DNA of 64,000 bases from Cladophialophora immunda (lineage: Eukaryota > Ascomycota > Eurotiomycetes > Chaetothyriales > Herpotrichiellaceae). A model generated the notes under the pieces. The model saw only the letters and a list, made by a program, of their open reading frames with translations. It had not been told where the DNA came from and made no database searches. The stretch lies in the NCBI RefSeq assembly GCF_000835495.1, contig NW_015622547.1, positions 2,790,001 to 2,854,000 of the forward strand, written 5' to 3'. This document shows, piece after piece, positions 9,892 to 20,515 of the stretch. Made by a program: the position numbers and the translations under genes. The number at the start of each line of letters is the position of its first letter. Positions within the stretch are counted from its first letter, which is position 1.

Positions 9892-12331
9892 ATGAGACCA
9901 GGAATCGGCCTTGATAACAATACCGCAGAGCCACCACGCCCTCGCAAGTCGTCCAATGCCGATTCTCATCCGCCCTCAATAGCCAGTGATCGCGACCGCC
10001 ATAGCAATCCTGCTACTACTTTCTTCCTCTCACGAGATCCTGATGCCTCTGTTAAACCGCACCAGCCCGATCGGAGTGTCGGGGCGCCGTCGTCGACATC
10101 TCCCTTGAGCAGCCTGCAGGATACCATTGAAGAAGCCGACCACGATCGGTCATCAGTCAAGCACACCACTGCCAGACAAGCAGAAGGAGCTGGTCCAACA
10201 AGGAGTGGGAGTCGACGCCGCTCAACTATCAAACCCGGGACGAACTGTGAACGCTTCCGACGGGGCTCGTCCACCGCGAACCCCGAGACCAATGCTAGCC
10301 CTCCTCATCCCCTTCCCGAGAGAGTTGTCACTCCGTCGCCGTTACCTTCACGAGACATTTCTCTACCCGGCAGCCCGAAATCTCTCGCCTCACGGAGATC
10401 GGTACAGACCAAATCGTCCGCCAATTCCGACGATGAGTTATTGACTAATGCGGATGAGACTGGCAGTCAGGCAATACTATCTAGTGGTGAAGAAGACGAG
10501 AATGAGACCGGAACTGGACGAGGCAGTGGTGTTGAAATGTTGTCTTCAACTGGAGGAGTACAGGACAGCCAGCCGGAACTTATCATGCCAAGCATCAAGA
10601 TGCCGTCCAGACGACCTTTTACAGAACGGGGAAAGAAATTAGGGAGATTCAAGGTTATGGTTGCTGGTCGGAAAGGTATGTTGCGCTCTTCTTATTCTAT
10701 GCATGAAGAGACATGCAAAAGTGTAAGGAACGCAGGCTCACTGACTGTACCGCGAACTGCAGGCGTGGGGAAGACCTCTCTCATAAAATCTATCGTCCAA
10801 CTCTGCGAAGACATTGTCCATGTCGATCCAATTATACCCACGAACTCGTCTCACACTTCGCACCGAACTTCTAACAGTACCTCGGAGGCAATTAACGAAG
10901 TTTATGCCTCGACAAAACCGTATCCGGAATGGTGGTCCACAATCGAGGAGTCTCGCATCCTGCGCCGGCGCAAATCAATGGGAGACTCTGTGCTTGAACG
11001 GAATGTCTGCTTTGTGGATACCGCTGATTCAGTGAAACTGGAGAGGCTTGTTCACTATGCAGAGCAACAACTCGTGAACGCCATGGTGAGTGTTGATCAA
11101 CTCACGAGCGAGTTCTCGGGGTTGTTGAGTGGGCGAGGTGCGAGCCAGGTCGACGTGGTGTTGTATTTGATTTCGAAAGGTAAGCGAATGCTTTGCTCCG
11201 AATCGATAGGCAATGTTTCAGGAGCTGAGTGGTGATTGATCTTTGTGATCCACAGATACCATGCAAGACGACTGCGAGTGTATTCGCCAGTTGTCTGAAT
11301 TATGCAACATCATTCCTCTCATTGCAAAGTCGGATCTCCTCACCTTCGAAGATCAGCAATATATCAAACAGACTCTGGACTCTAGCATGTCCAGCTTACC
11401 TCGACTCCCGACCTCGCTACCTTCGGCAGCTGAATCAGTCACATCTACCATCAAGACCACCCAACCCGCAGCGACACAGCCAGCAACAGCACCCTACACC
11501 GTAACCTCAACAAAGGGTCCCGACCTCGACACCATGGACGCCTCTCTCCTCATGTCCCCCGAATATATCCAACCGCTCCTGCCCTCCGAGCTCAGTTTGC
11601 TCGTAGAATCAATATTCGAGCCTGAGACGGTCGCTTACCTACGCCATACCGCTGCGAGGAAACTTGTGACTTGGCACTTAGCACATCCACGATTAACCTC
11701 TGTACCATCGCCTTCTCTCCCTTCGCATTCGTACAACACCTCACTGCGGAATTCAACGCTCACCTCTCCGTTACAAACACCACTAAGCACTTCCAACTCT
11801 GGGGTTTTGATCCCCGTGGGTTCAGAAGTCTCACTTAACACATCGAACTCTTGGGCACTGGCCAAAGTCGCAGACCACACGCAACGTGAGGAAAGGCTGG
11901 CGCAGATACGGCTGAGCAAGTGGGCGAGTGAATTGCAGCTGAGCTTGCAGAGGGAGAGGGAGCGGTATGAGCGGCTTGCACGGGGGGAGAGAGCTGTCTG
12001 GCTTGTGGAGAGAATGGGGGAGGAAGTCCGCGACGGCACAATCGTGCCTCTACAGCAGGGAGACAACGCGCAGGCCCTTGTAAGAAAGAGCGACAAAGCC
12101 GGCATGGCATATGGTATCGATGTCTTGCCCAGCTATCAAATGCAGGATCCGCTGGGACTTTTAAGATGGCAGGACAGCATGCGCGCGAGGGGATGGATTG
12201 CACTGCAAATTGTGGGCAGTTTCGGCGTTGTAGGTGGATTAGCATTCTGGTTGGCGAAGCATTTCGGGGCGACGGGGAGTGTTAACGAATGGTGGACGCA
12301 AGGCTGGCATTACTTTGGTTGGCATGATTGA
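9892..12331 (+). CDS. Septin-type GTPase with C-terminal membrane segment
   Basis: Three exons: 9892-10675, 10763-11179 and 11256-12331, giving 758 residues. The first 240 residues are disordered and Ser/Arg/Pro-rich. A septin-like G domain follows: P-loop GRKGVGKTS at about 258-266, formed only after removal of intron 1; a G3-like VDTAD in place of the septin DTPG; and a G4 AKSD (LIAKSDLLT). The region after G4 is long, Ser/Thr/Pro-rich, then a charged helix (REERLAQIRLSKWASELQLS). Near the end is a hydrophobic segment at about 714-733 (WIALQIVGSFGVVGGLAFWL). Canonical septins form cortical filaments and have no membrane span, so this is a divergent septin-type GTPase. Nucleotide hydrolysis and filament formation cannot be judged from sequence. 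Another in-frame ATG at 9826 is possible, but the MRP start fits better. Confidence 0.85.
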
Positions 12332-14668
12332 TGGATGATGATAATAATGATGATGTCGGCGAGGGCCGCCAGATGCATATGTTCGAAAGCGACAAGCCAA
12401 TATCAATGCTGCCGCCGATCAATGGGATTATAGAGGACCACCTGGGTTTGCAAAGTGCAAATGCAAGAGCCCCCCTTTGTTCCATGGGTGGGCTTCTCGA
12501 CCCGTTCGAGCGTTTTGGCCTGTTGCAGAATGAGTTCGTTTCCTGCGCGCCCTTCTCTCGCGCTGGAGTCCGACGATGCTATTACTGGTTTCGTGTTGCC
12601 TGACAAGAAAATAGCACGCAACAGGCACCAGCTCGATTATTATTTGATTGTGGCTTGCTTCCCGTACGCTGTGCCAGAAGACCAAAGGTTCACGGTGTCC
12701 CAACTCTTAATCAGTGCGGGCTGTTCAGCGTCCTGCGAGTACGTAAGGACCGGTCTTTCAAAGCGAGACGAGATTGGCTTGCATGTTTTGACAGGGCATC
12801 ATGTAAAAGATTCGTTCGGACTTTGACGCCGGCCATCCTCGGAAAATGGCCCATGGCAGGCCGCATGCAGCTTGACGGACAACCGGACAGCGGGAGGCTT
12901 GCATGGACCAAGACCTGGGGCCTGCTCAACGTGACGCTGGACAAGAGGTTGTGAAACACTGGCGTGCATAGTCGAGATCCGATTCCAGGGACGGGGATTT
13001 TTAGGGGATGCGATGGAGCTGGGGATTTTCCCTGGAAACTGCTCAAACCGACCAGGCCTTCTGGTTTCCTTCTAGCCTCTCCCCAATCAATCATCCTTGG
13101 TGGTCTTGGACTCTTGGTGATCACAGGCGCTGGTGCCAAAGAAGCACAGGGCGAAGAGGACACTAACCACCCATCTCGGTTGGGATCCCTGGTTAGCCAG
13201 ATTCGTCCAGGGGCGCATGACCGGACTGATAGTCTTTGAAGCCTTTGCAATCTACTCGAGCAGCTTGAGGCCGGAAGGAGGCGCCGGACAACAGAGAAGA
13301 GGTGAAGTGTACGTGTACAAGCGGGATCAATGCGTCCCTTACGTAGGTTAGTGGTATGATCAAAGGGCTGGACGCATCGATGAACCGTTTACCTTTTTGC
13401 TCCTCGGTTCCCAATTCTGAGTTCTGTGGTAACGGCTGCGGTGCTCAATGGTCAATGGCCACTGGCCATCATGCAGGTCAAGGTCCGGCCACCGCCACGT
13501 GGTGGACCAGTTTTCGGGTTCTGGGTTGAATCCTGAAGCAGTGGCTTGACTGGGCAAGCTGCAGGGGCGCAGAAAGAGGGATGGGCGACTCCGGACGATA
13601 CGAGGGAGACCAGGTACCAGAAGAAACAACGGGCGCTGACTGGCCCAGGGACCAGGCCCTAAAGACTGAACAGGGGAAGAGATTCCGGAGGCTTGCGCCC
13701 CCAAAGGAAACAAAAGGTAACCCAGGGCTTCTGGGGCGCCACTGTGGAAGTTGCCCAGGTGTCCACTAAGGGTTAAACAAGCTTGTTTCTAAACCTGGGT
13801 AGGCAGCCCTAACAGCTCACCAGCTTGCCAGCTCACCAGCTCAAGAAGAGCCCGACCGCCCGGTGCTGTGCCTGCATCTGTTGATCACTGCTCACTACAG
13901 CTGTCATCACCAGACACTTTGGTAGACACGCACGTCCAGACATACACCAAGAGCCTGCATCTCTCTCCCTCCTTTATCTCCCAAGCTATCCTTTTTCTTC
14001 CTCCTCTTCTCTTGACGCTACTCCAGGACCTTCGCAACCCAGTCCACTGGAGTGACAAATCTTCCTGATCCATTCCCACTAGCATTACCGCTGACTACTC
14101 GGTCCTCTCCCATTCTTCAATCCCGTTCACCGACCTGAGTCAACCCACCTCCCTTGTTATCACTACTCGACATCCCTCAGTATTCACCTTCTGTCCACCT
14201 TCACTGCAGCTCTTTATACCGCTACAGCCTCAGATACCAGGTCAACGCCAATCTCGTCGGGTTGCCCAGAGCCACCAAAGATTGAACTCCATCCGCTGGA
14301 GTCAGCATTGGCGGTTAGAACGTCTAGTCCGGACTTGACTTTGATCACCAGCGGAATTGCGCTTTCGGGCCACGCTTGCTCATCTCCCACTCCACCGTCA
14401 CCGCTGGTTGCGACTCGATCCGTGCACACGCAGACTTATTAACCCTTGCTTGCGCCCATTTGTTCTGGAAACATCACTGTTCCTCTCCGCCGCTCTCCCA
14501 CATTCCCAGAATTTTGGTATTGCAAAATCTGGGTCACTGGGGGAAAGAGCACCGGTGTGTGGCCAGTCCAATCACCAACTTGCCGTCCAACGCATTGGCA
14601 TCACTTGGCCTCAGTGCTGGGTAAACCACCACACAAACTCGCAACCATAATACCTGTCTGTCGCGGCC
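12332..14668. promoter_or_regulatory. Long gene-free stretch and CT-rich leader
   Basis: About 2.3 kb without a credible gene on either strand; the frames present lack family resemblance and protein-like composition. At 13800-13850 the motif CCAGCT(C/T) is repeated several times. From about 13960 to 14210 the plus strand is strongly pyrimidine-rich, typical of a fungal promoter or 5' UTR, so a long regulated leader for the small gene at 14669 is likely. A small RNA or an unrecognised short gene cannot be excluded. Confidence 0.45.
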
Positions 14669-15163
14669 ATGTCTCGCCGATCTCTTGAATCCCAAAGGCC
14701 TATTATGGCTCCCAGCGTAAGTCCGGGATCTTCCACCTTCGCACCGTCGTCCTGTTAACACCTTGAGCAGCTCACTTCGAAGCGTACTTCCAAACGCTAC
14801 TCAACCTACTCGGCCTCTCCCTCCTTTGCCACCACAACCAGCAATTACTCAAATTCCCAAACTCTCGTTTCCGGCTCCAGCCCTGCAAATATCACAGTCA
14901 GTCCCGAGACCGGCATGGCCGAGATCCGCCATCTCACGCAAGGCTTGGACAGACTGGAAAACAAGCGTCTGTCACAGCAACGCTTCGTGCCCTCACAGAA
15001 GAAGACTGACGATCTGAGCAAACTGAGCCTGGGTGCAAAGGTTGAGCGCGCACTGGGCAGGAGAATGTCAGACCAAGACGCCGTCCTTCGCGTAAAACGA
15101 CCCGTCGCGAAGAAGACCAGTCCGTTCTCCATCATTGATGAAAAGGCTGCCCTCAAGATATGA
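14669..15163 (+). CDS. Small conserved-looking protein of unknown function
   Basis: Two exons, 14669-14716 and 14771-15163, joined by a 54-base intron (GTAAGT donor, GAGCAG acceptor), giving 146 residues. The N-terminal half is Ser/Thr-rich (SKRTSKRYSTYSASPS). The C-terminal half is a charged helical block, GMAEIRHLTQGLDRLENKRL followed by a KKTDDLSKLSLGAKVERAL segment and an RRMSDQD motif. I recall similar hypothetical proteins in filamentous fungi but know no function. No signal peptide, membrane span or metal site is visible. The clean splice sites and the organised helical block support a real gene. Confidence 0.65.
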
Positions 15164-16109
15164 GTGTCGACAAAGCCGGAGGACAATGAAAAGAGGGGTG
15201 TCAGCCCTTTCGGAGAGTCGACCTTCCTCTCCAACCACAATGATATTGGGGTCTACATCGAAGTCGAGGCAGTGTACGATGTTCACGCGGGGTCGGTTGT
15301 ATGAGATTGATGAAGTCATTTCATTTGTGTTGATTGAGATGCCTTTGCCATTGAGATACCATTTCCTACTTACGCTTGCATAAACGCTTGGTTGGACCGG
15401 CGTGGTTTGGGGTTATCCACTGTTGCTCAGTTCTGGGTTAGGGGTTGAGGAGCGAGTCCTTCTCATCTTCATATCGCTGCTCCTGGGAGTAAGATATCGG
15501 GTTGGACCAGCAGTTGATCATCGTGGTGGTGTGGCCATGAGAAGATGTGGCACAGATTGGGAAAGGCAGAATGTTAGTCCTTGTTTACACTGTGGTCACC
15601 CGAGATCAGACAGCGTAGTAATGAGAAATGCCTACCAGGTAACCCTTTTGAGAGCAGTGTGTCTCGAGGTTTCTCCCGATTCTGGGGTAGAATCCTTCGC
15701 CTTGGCGAGCTCGACAATCCCTTGGCACATCTCGCAACCTACACCAGTAACGGGGATTGTTGGGAGCGAGATATGGAGTGGATGTTTGCAGTAGACATTT
15801 GACGCACCACTCGGCCGAGATTGTCTCGAAATGTGCAACTCTGAGAATCAGTGCGGCCTGTCCCAAGATCTCCTATCTATCTATCGATTTTATAAACCTC
15901 AAGGAACTTTTCCAACCTCTCACTCGACGGATTATCTCCATATTACCCTTGTTCGAGAAACAATCTACCTATCGAGAATCGTCCGCCCCAGCCGAGTGCC
16001 GTACGACAAACGTTCTATTGAAAGGGGCAGCACCATGTGTAAGGCCAGCTACAGCAGGCGGTGCAAAAAGAAAAGGGGCCAACCCAGATCAGCGGTTACG
16101 GATCTCTTC
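15164..16109. other. Intergenic between convergent genes
   Basis: About 950 bases between the 3' ends of two convergent genes. Several open frames cross it, but none shows a domain or a protein-like pattern. I see no repeat or RNA gene. Confidence 0.5.
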
Positions 16110-17161
16110 TCACTTCTCCAGGTATTCCTCGAACCATTGCAAAGCCTGCAAGAAAGATGCTTCCTTCGCGTACAGCTGTGTGCGATCCTTCAGGTCTCCG
16201 CGCACCGCGAAGCTGGAAGAGTGTGGGCAGTTAGCGCGGGTCCGTTCGACTGCGGCTGAGAAAATTCGATCTGGGTCTCCATTGCGAGAAAAGGGACTTA
16301 CCCGTGCGCAACCCCGCCGTACAGGTTTATCTGGTAAGGAAGGCCCAAGGATTTCAAGATTTCCTCGCTTTCATGACGCTTCTCGGGCGGGAAGACGTGG
16401 TCGTTCTCGGCCGCGGCGATGGCGAAGGGTCCCTTGATGCCTTGCAGCTCGTCCTTCTCGATGAGGCTTGGATGTGCGGCGTATCCTACGTCGATTTGCG
16501 CTTGATCCGGACGCAGATAGCGAACGACGTATTTGGCTCCGAAACAGTATCCCATCGCGCCGATTTTCTGTTGCTTTGCGTCAGAGATTTTGACAGGGGA
16601 AAATCTTTATCTCCTTGGTAACCAGATAAACAAAGCAAAGGGAGACCCGCAAAAGGATTCCACGTACTTTGCAGTGGTACTTCGCTCGCATCTCGGACAA
16701 ACACGTCTCGACGATCGGGTCAACGGTGGATGGGCCGTGTCCGATGCCTTTGGCACTGTACCCACCCGCAAACCATTTGGGGATATCGAGCTCGCCGATT
16801 TTGTTCAGCTCAATGGCGTCGCCGTAAAAGAGGTCAGGCATCACCACGAAGTACCCGTTGGCGGCGAGTTGATCGACCATCAGTTGCGAGTTGATTGATC
16901 GGTGGCCAATGACATCGGTCAAGCTGTTTTTTTTAGAGTTGTCATTGCACATCAGTAAAAAGGCGTCTAAGTTGCTTGGGCAGGACTGGTGATTGCGGAA
17001 GCCGTCAGAGAAACGTACAAGAGGATCGCTTTGTCCGTGGACTTGTTCTCGGGGTATTTGACGTAGACCTCGAAATCCTTCCATTGTTCAATTTGACCCG
17101 TCGCTTCGCCCTCGTGCTTGAACCCCCTGTAGCAGCAGGTACTTGGTCCGTGGGAAGTCAT
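16110..17161 (-). CDS. Dienelactone hydrolase family protein
   Basis: Four exons on the minus strand: 17161-17019, 16923-16668, 16567-16302 and 16212-16110, giving 255 residues. All donors are GTAC or GTAAGT and all acceptors CAG. The family is an alpha/beta hydrolase that opens cyclic enol lactones or related esters, using Cys-Asp-His instead of Ser-Asp-His. All three are present: Cys141 in MGYCFGAKY, Asp189 in AENDHVF, His221 in GGVAHGF. The upstream core DVIGHRSINSQLMVDQLAANG and MPDLFYGD is typical of fungal members. Likely cytosolic, no targeting signal. The true substrate is unknown; fungal paralogues are numerous and seldom act on dienelactone itself. It is divergent from the transporter at 18055. 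Confidence 0.92.
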
Positions 17162-18054
17162 CTTGGCGGGTATGAGAAGTGGGTGGTCAATGGGAGATGG
17201 GGGAGATTCTAAAGGATTAGGTCGTCTTCACAATATCGCTCGCTCTTGATTGAAGAAAGAGCAGTCGCGAGCGTCAAGTCTTCTTTTAAAGCCTTCTGCA
17301 GTTGTGGACTTCGAAACAACAATTGTAGGGACGCGCGATAGACTGCGAAGGGGCTACCCACTTCACCTGTCTCCGTTATCTCCATGACCATTTTGACGGA
17401 CTTTGAGAACAGATATCTCCTCGCATTTGGGCACTGGAGATTCCGGGTCGAATCGAGCTCATATCTAGTGGATGTAGCGAGAATCCATCTGAAAGCATCG
17501 ACGTAGACACCCATCTCCCCCGGCAAAGGCGTCGGCGCGCGAGAAGATCCCGGACCGCGATCGAGGTTAAGGCGATCCTTTTCTAGTGAGACCCGTCAGT
17601 CGATCAGTTAGTTTTCTCTACTCGTGCAGGGGATCATGAGCTTCTGCACGGTGGCTGTCGAGATGTCAAGGTTTGGCTGCACATGAAGAGAGACGTGATT
17701 GGTCCCGCTTGTGGGTGCCCCACCAGTTGATCCACTTTTTACGACTCGCACTAACCCAAATCACGGAGAAGTGGTTGTTTAAAAGACCGAGGGGCGCCTC
17801 GTTCTCGTCCAGCCCACGGTAAGAGTAAATGGACACCGGTGCATCAAGGAGATGCCTGACCTCATGCCTATTCAGATGTCTCCGGAAATATGTCAACGCG
17901 TCTTTTATGGAGATCTCGCGGCCTCTTTCAGATGTTTATAAATGCTCGTGCCAAGGCAAGAAAGCATGTGTTCTACTATGTCGACGCAGCCTTGTTTGGC
18001 AACCACTGTATCACTATATACCGGCATTGATATTCCTCCTTGAAGGCGAAGCTC
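17162..18054. other. Divergent promoter region, hydrolase / MFS transporter
   Basis: About 890 bases between divergent starts. Minus-strand frames at 17209-17526 and 17666-17896 show some protein-like stretches (for example PFAVYRASLQLLF) but no family I recognise; they could be worn gene fragments. No clear operator repeats seen. Confidence 0.4.
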
Positions 18055-19947
18055 ATGGCTCCAACCAACACCAGAGACCAAGACAACAGAGATGTCGAGG
18101 TTCCCGTAGCCATTGACTCGCAAGATGGCATTCCTCCGCAAATACCCATCCAGTCCGATCTGCCCGAAAATGAAGCCTCGTCGCAGAACGGGTCTGCAGA
18201 AAAAACGAGACGCCGGCGAAAAGCCAGCACGTTGAAGAGGGATGTGCTCCCAGAGCAAGACCTCGACAAGGGCATCGTCGGGTGGGAAGGACAAGATGAT
18301 CCAGAGAATCCGCGGAACTACACCCCAATGCGAAAATGGACTATTCTTTCCCTCGTGAGCTCAATGACACTGATTAGGTATGTACAGCACCCCATACTGG
18401 CTTGGTGCACGATGATCTGACATGGACGGGGTTTTCAAACCGATAGCCCATTTGCGTCTTCCGTTTTTGCGCCTGCTGTTCGCTTCGCCAACGTCGACTT
18501 TCACAACACTTCAACGATATTGGGCACTTTCGTTGTCTCGTCATATGTCCTTGGTTACGCGGTATTGTCCTCCAGTCTTCTTAAATACAGAAAGCCATGT
18601 GTATTCGCTCGGTCCTGACAGTGCTTTCTATAGATCGGCCCACTATTCCTCTCCCCCCTCAGCGAGATATACGGTCGAAGGATCATCTTGACCATTGCCT
18701 CGTTACATTTCGTGGTGTGGCAAATTGGCTGCGCATTGGCGCCCAACATCTCGTCCTTGATCGTCTTCCGGGTGCTCACAGGCATCGGGGGGTCTGCTTG
18801 CTTGACTATCGGCGGTGGAACGATAGCAGATCTGTTCGAAAAGGAACAGCGTGGGCTGGCTATGTCAATCTTCTCTGCTGGTCCTCTGTTTGGGCCGGTC
18901 CTTGGTCCAATTTGTGGAGGTTTCATCGCGCAGGGGGCGGGATGGAGATGGGTAGGTTCTCTAGGCCACTTGCCCACTGCTCCATGTGTTACGGGTTGAT
19001 CTAACTCATATGTGGCCCCGCAGGTCTTCTGGACTCTCTTGATCGTCGCAGGTACATGCACGGGGTTCATACTCGTCTTCTACCGCGAAACCAACCACGC
19101 AGTCCTCATCCGCCACAAGACCAACCGCCTTGCAAAAGAGCTGGAACGGGAGGACCTGACAAGTTGCTATGACAAAACGTTGGGCAAACACTCTACAAGA
19201 ACTCTCCTCGGGCGCAGCTTGTTTAGGCCTCTAAAACTGCTATTTCTGTCCCCGGTCGTTGCCCTATTGGCCATCTACGTTGCGCTGATATACGGATGCC
19301 TTTACTTGCTCTTCACAACAGTCACCACCGTCTTTGAGAAGACGTATCACTGGAGTCCAGACTTGACTGGTCTCGCCTACATTGGCTTGGGGCTGGGCCT
19401 GCTCTGTGGGCAGGCCCTGTTTGGCTTTACAAGCGACCGGATCATCGTCCGCCTCACGAACCTCAATAACGGCGTCTACCAGCCCGAGATGCGACTGACA
19501 ATGTGCCTGCTTTTTGCTTTCTTCGTGCCCATATCCTTCTTTTGGTATGGGTGGTCGATCAAGGCAAAGGTCCATTGGATCGTCCCCATCATCGGCCTGT
19601 TCCCGTTCGGATTTGGCATGATCGGGATCTTCACGTCCATCCAAACGTACATCATCGACTCGTACTCCCAGTATGCGGCTTCTGGAATAGCTTCGGTGAC
19701 GGTGACGAGATCCTTTTTTGGGGCGTTTCTTCCACTCGCGGGGCCTTCACTGTATCAGAGTCTCGGATATGGGGTAAGTTCTCCCTGTGAACATGGAGTT
19801 TGTCCAAGCCTGATGACGATACTGACTTGAATGTAGTGGGGAAATTCTATGCTTGGGTTTATTACTCTCGCTTTGATTCCAGCACCAGTGCTCCTACGGC
19901 AATACGGCGGTCTTCTGAGAGAACGTCACCCTGTAAATTTAGAATAG
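18055..19947 (+). CDS. MFS transporter, DHA1 drug/polyamine type
   Basis: Five exons: 18055-18377, 18447-18561, 18634-18951, 19024-19773 and 19837-19947, giving 538 residues. The hydrophilic N terminus of about 95 residues has a basic RRRRK patch and the WEGQDDPENPRNY motif that precedes the first helix in this subfamily. Helical signatures include motif A (LSPLSEIYGRRIIL) and motif C, the antiporter motif (FSAGPLFGPVLGPICGGF). These mark proton-coupled exporters of the 12-helix DHA1 group. Plasma membrane location is inferred. Neighbours are a hydrolase upstream and a Zn2Cys6 regulator downstream on the same strand, a common arrangement for an exporter and its regulator. The substrate cannot be told from sequence. 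Confidence 0.92.
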
Positions 19948-20515
19948 CCGTGACCATAGAATCATTAAGGTTTGATCGAGTTGGATGGTGTTTCCGTAGG
20001 TGGCGTGTTGGAAGATACATGGTAGCATATTTGGGGGGATCTATGCGGTGTAAATAATATACAAGTAGCGAGTTAGAACTTGGAGTTTGGCGGCGTCCGG
20101 CTGGCTAGAACGTGCTTTAGGATATTTAATTACAGGGCTAAGACAAGCATCCTCAGTGCCTAAATCGTGCCTACCGCAACAGTTTCCCGGCGTTAGCGGA
20201 CTTATTCTATTAGGGTGCATTCCGCCCACGGCTGCCCGGAGGAACCCATGGCTTAATTAATCACGCATGAAGTCACCAGCCCGGGCGCCGCTAAGTCGTT
20301 TCTTCCTCCAGGTGGGACTTCTTGTCATCAATTGCTACTCGACCCTCCATACCTCACACCGCAACCATCACCCCATATTTTCGTCTTCTGCCTTTGCGCT
20401 GTTTAGAGACGAAGCTCAACTTCCAGACAGACATTTAAATCGAGGTATTCTCATGTCCTATGTCTCGTGGATATGACTCCATCCTCCGTATGATCTTCGC
20501 ATTCTCACGAAGTAC
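19948..20515. promoter_or_regulatory. Intergenic before the Zn2Cys6 regulator
   Basis: About 570 bases holding the 3' UTR of the transporter and the promoter of the regulator. No gene-like frame, no repeat seen. Confidence 0.45.

Noticed and set aside
12711..13250. Minus-strand open frame of 179 codons in the long gap
   Set aside because: Pro/Ser/Arg-rich with no family resemblance; no supporting features.
17209..17896. Possible gene fragments between the hydrolase and MFS genes
   Set aside because: Short frames with some protein-like segments, but no recognised family and no convincing splice joins.
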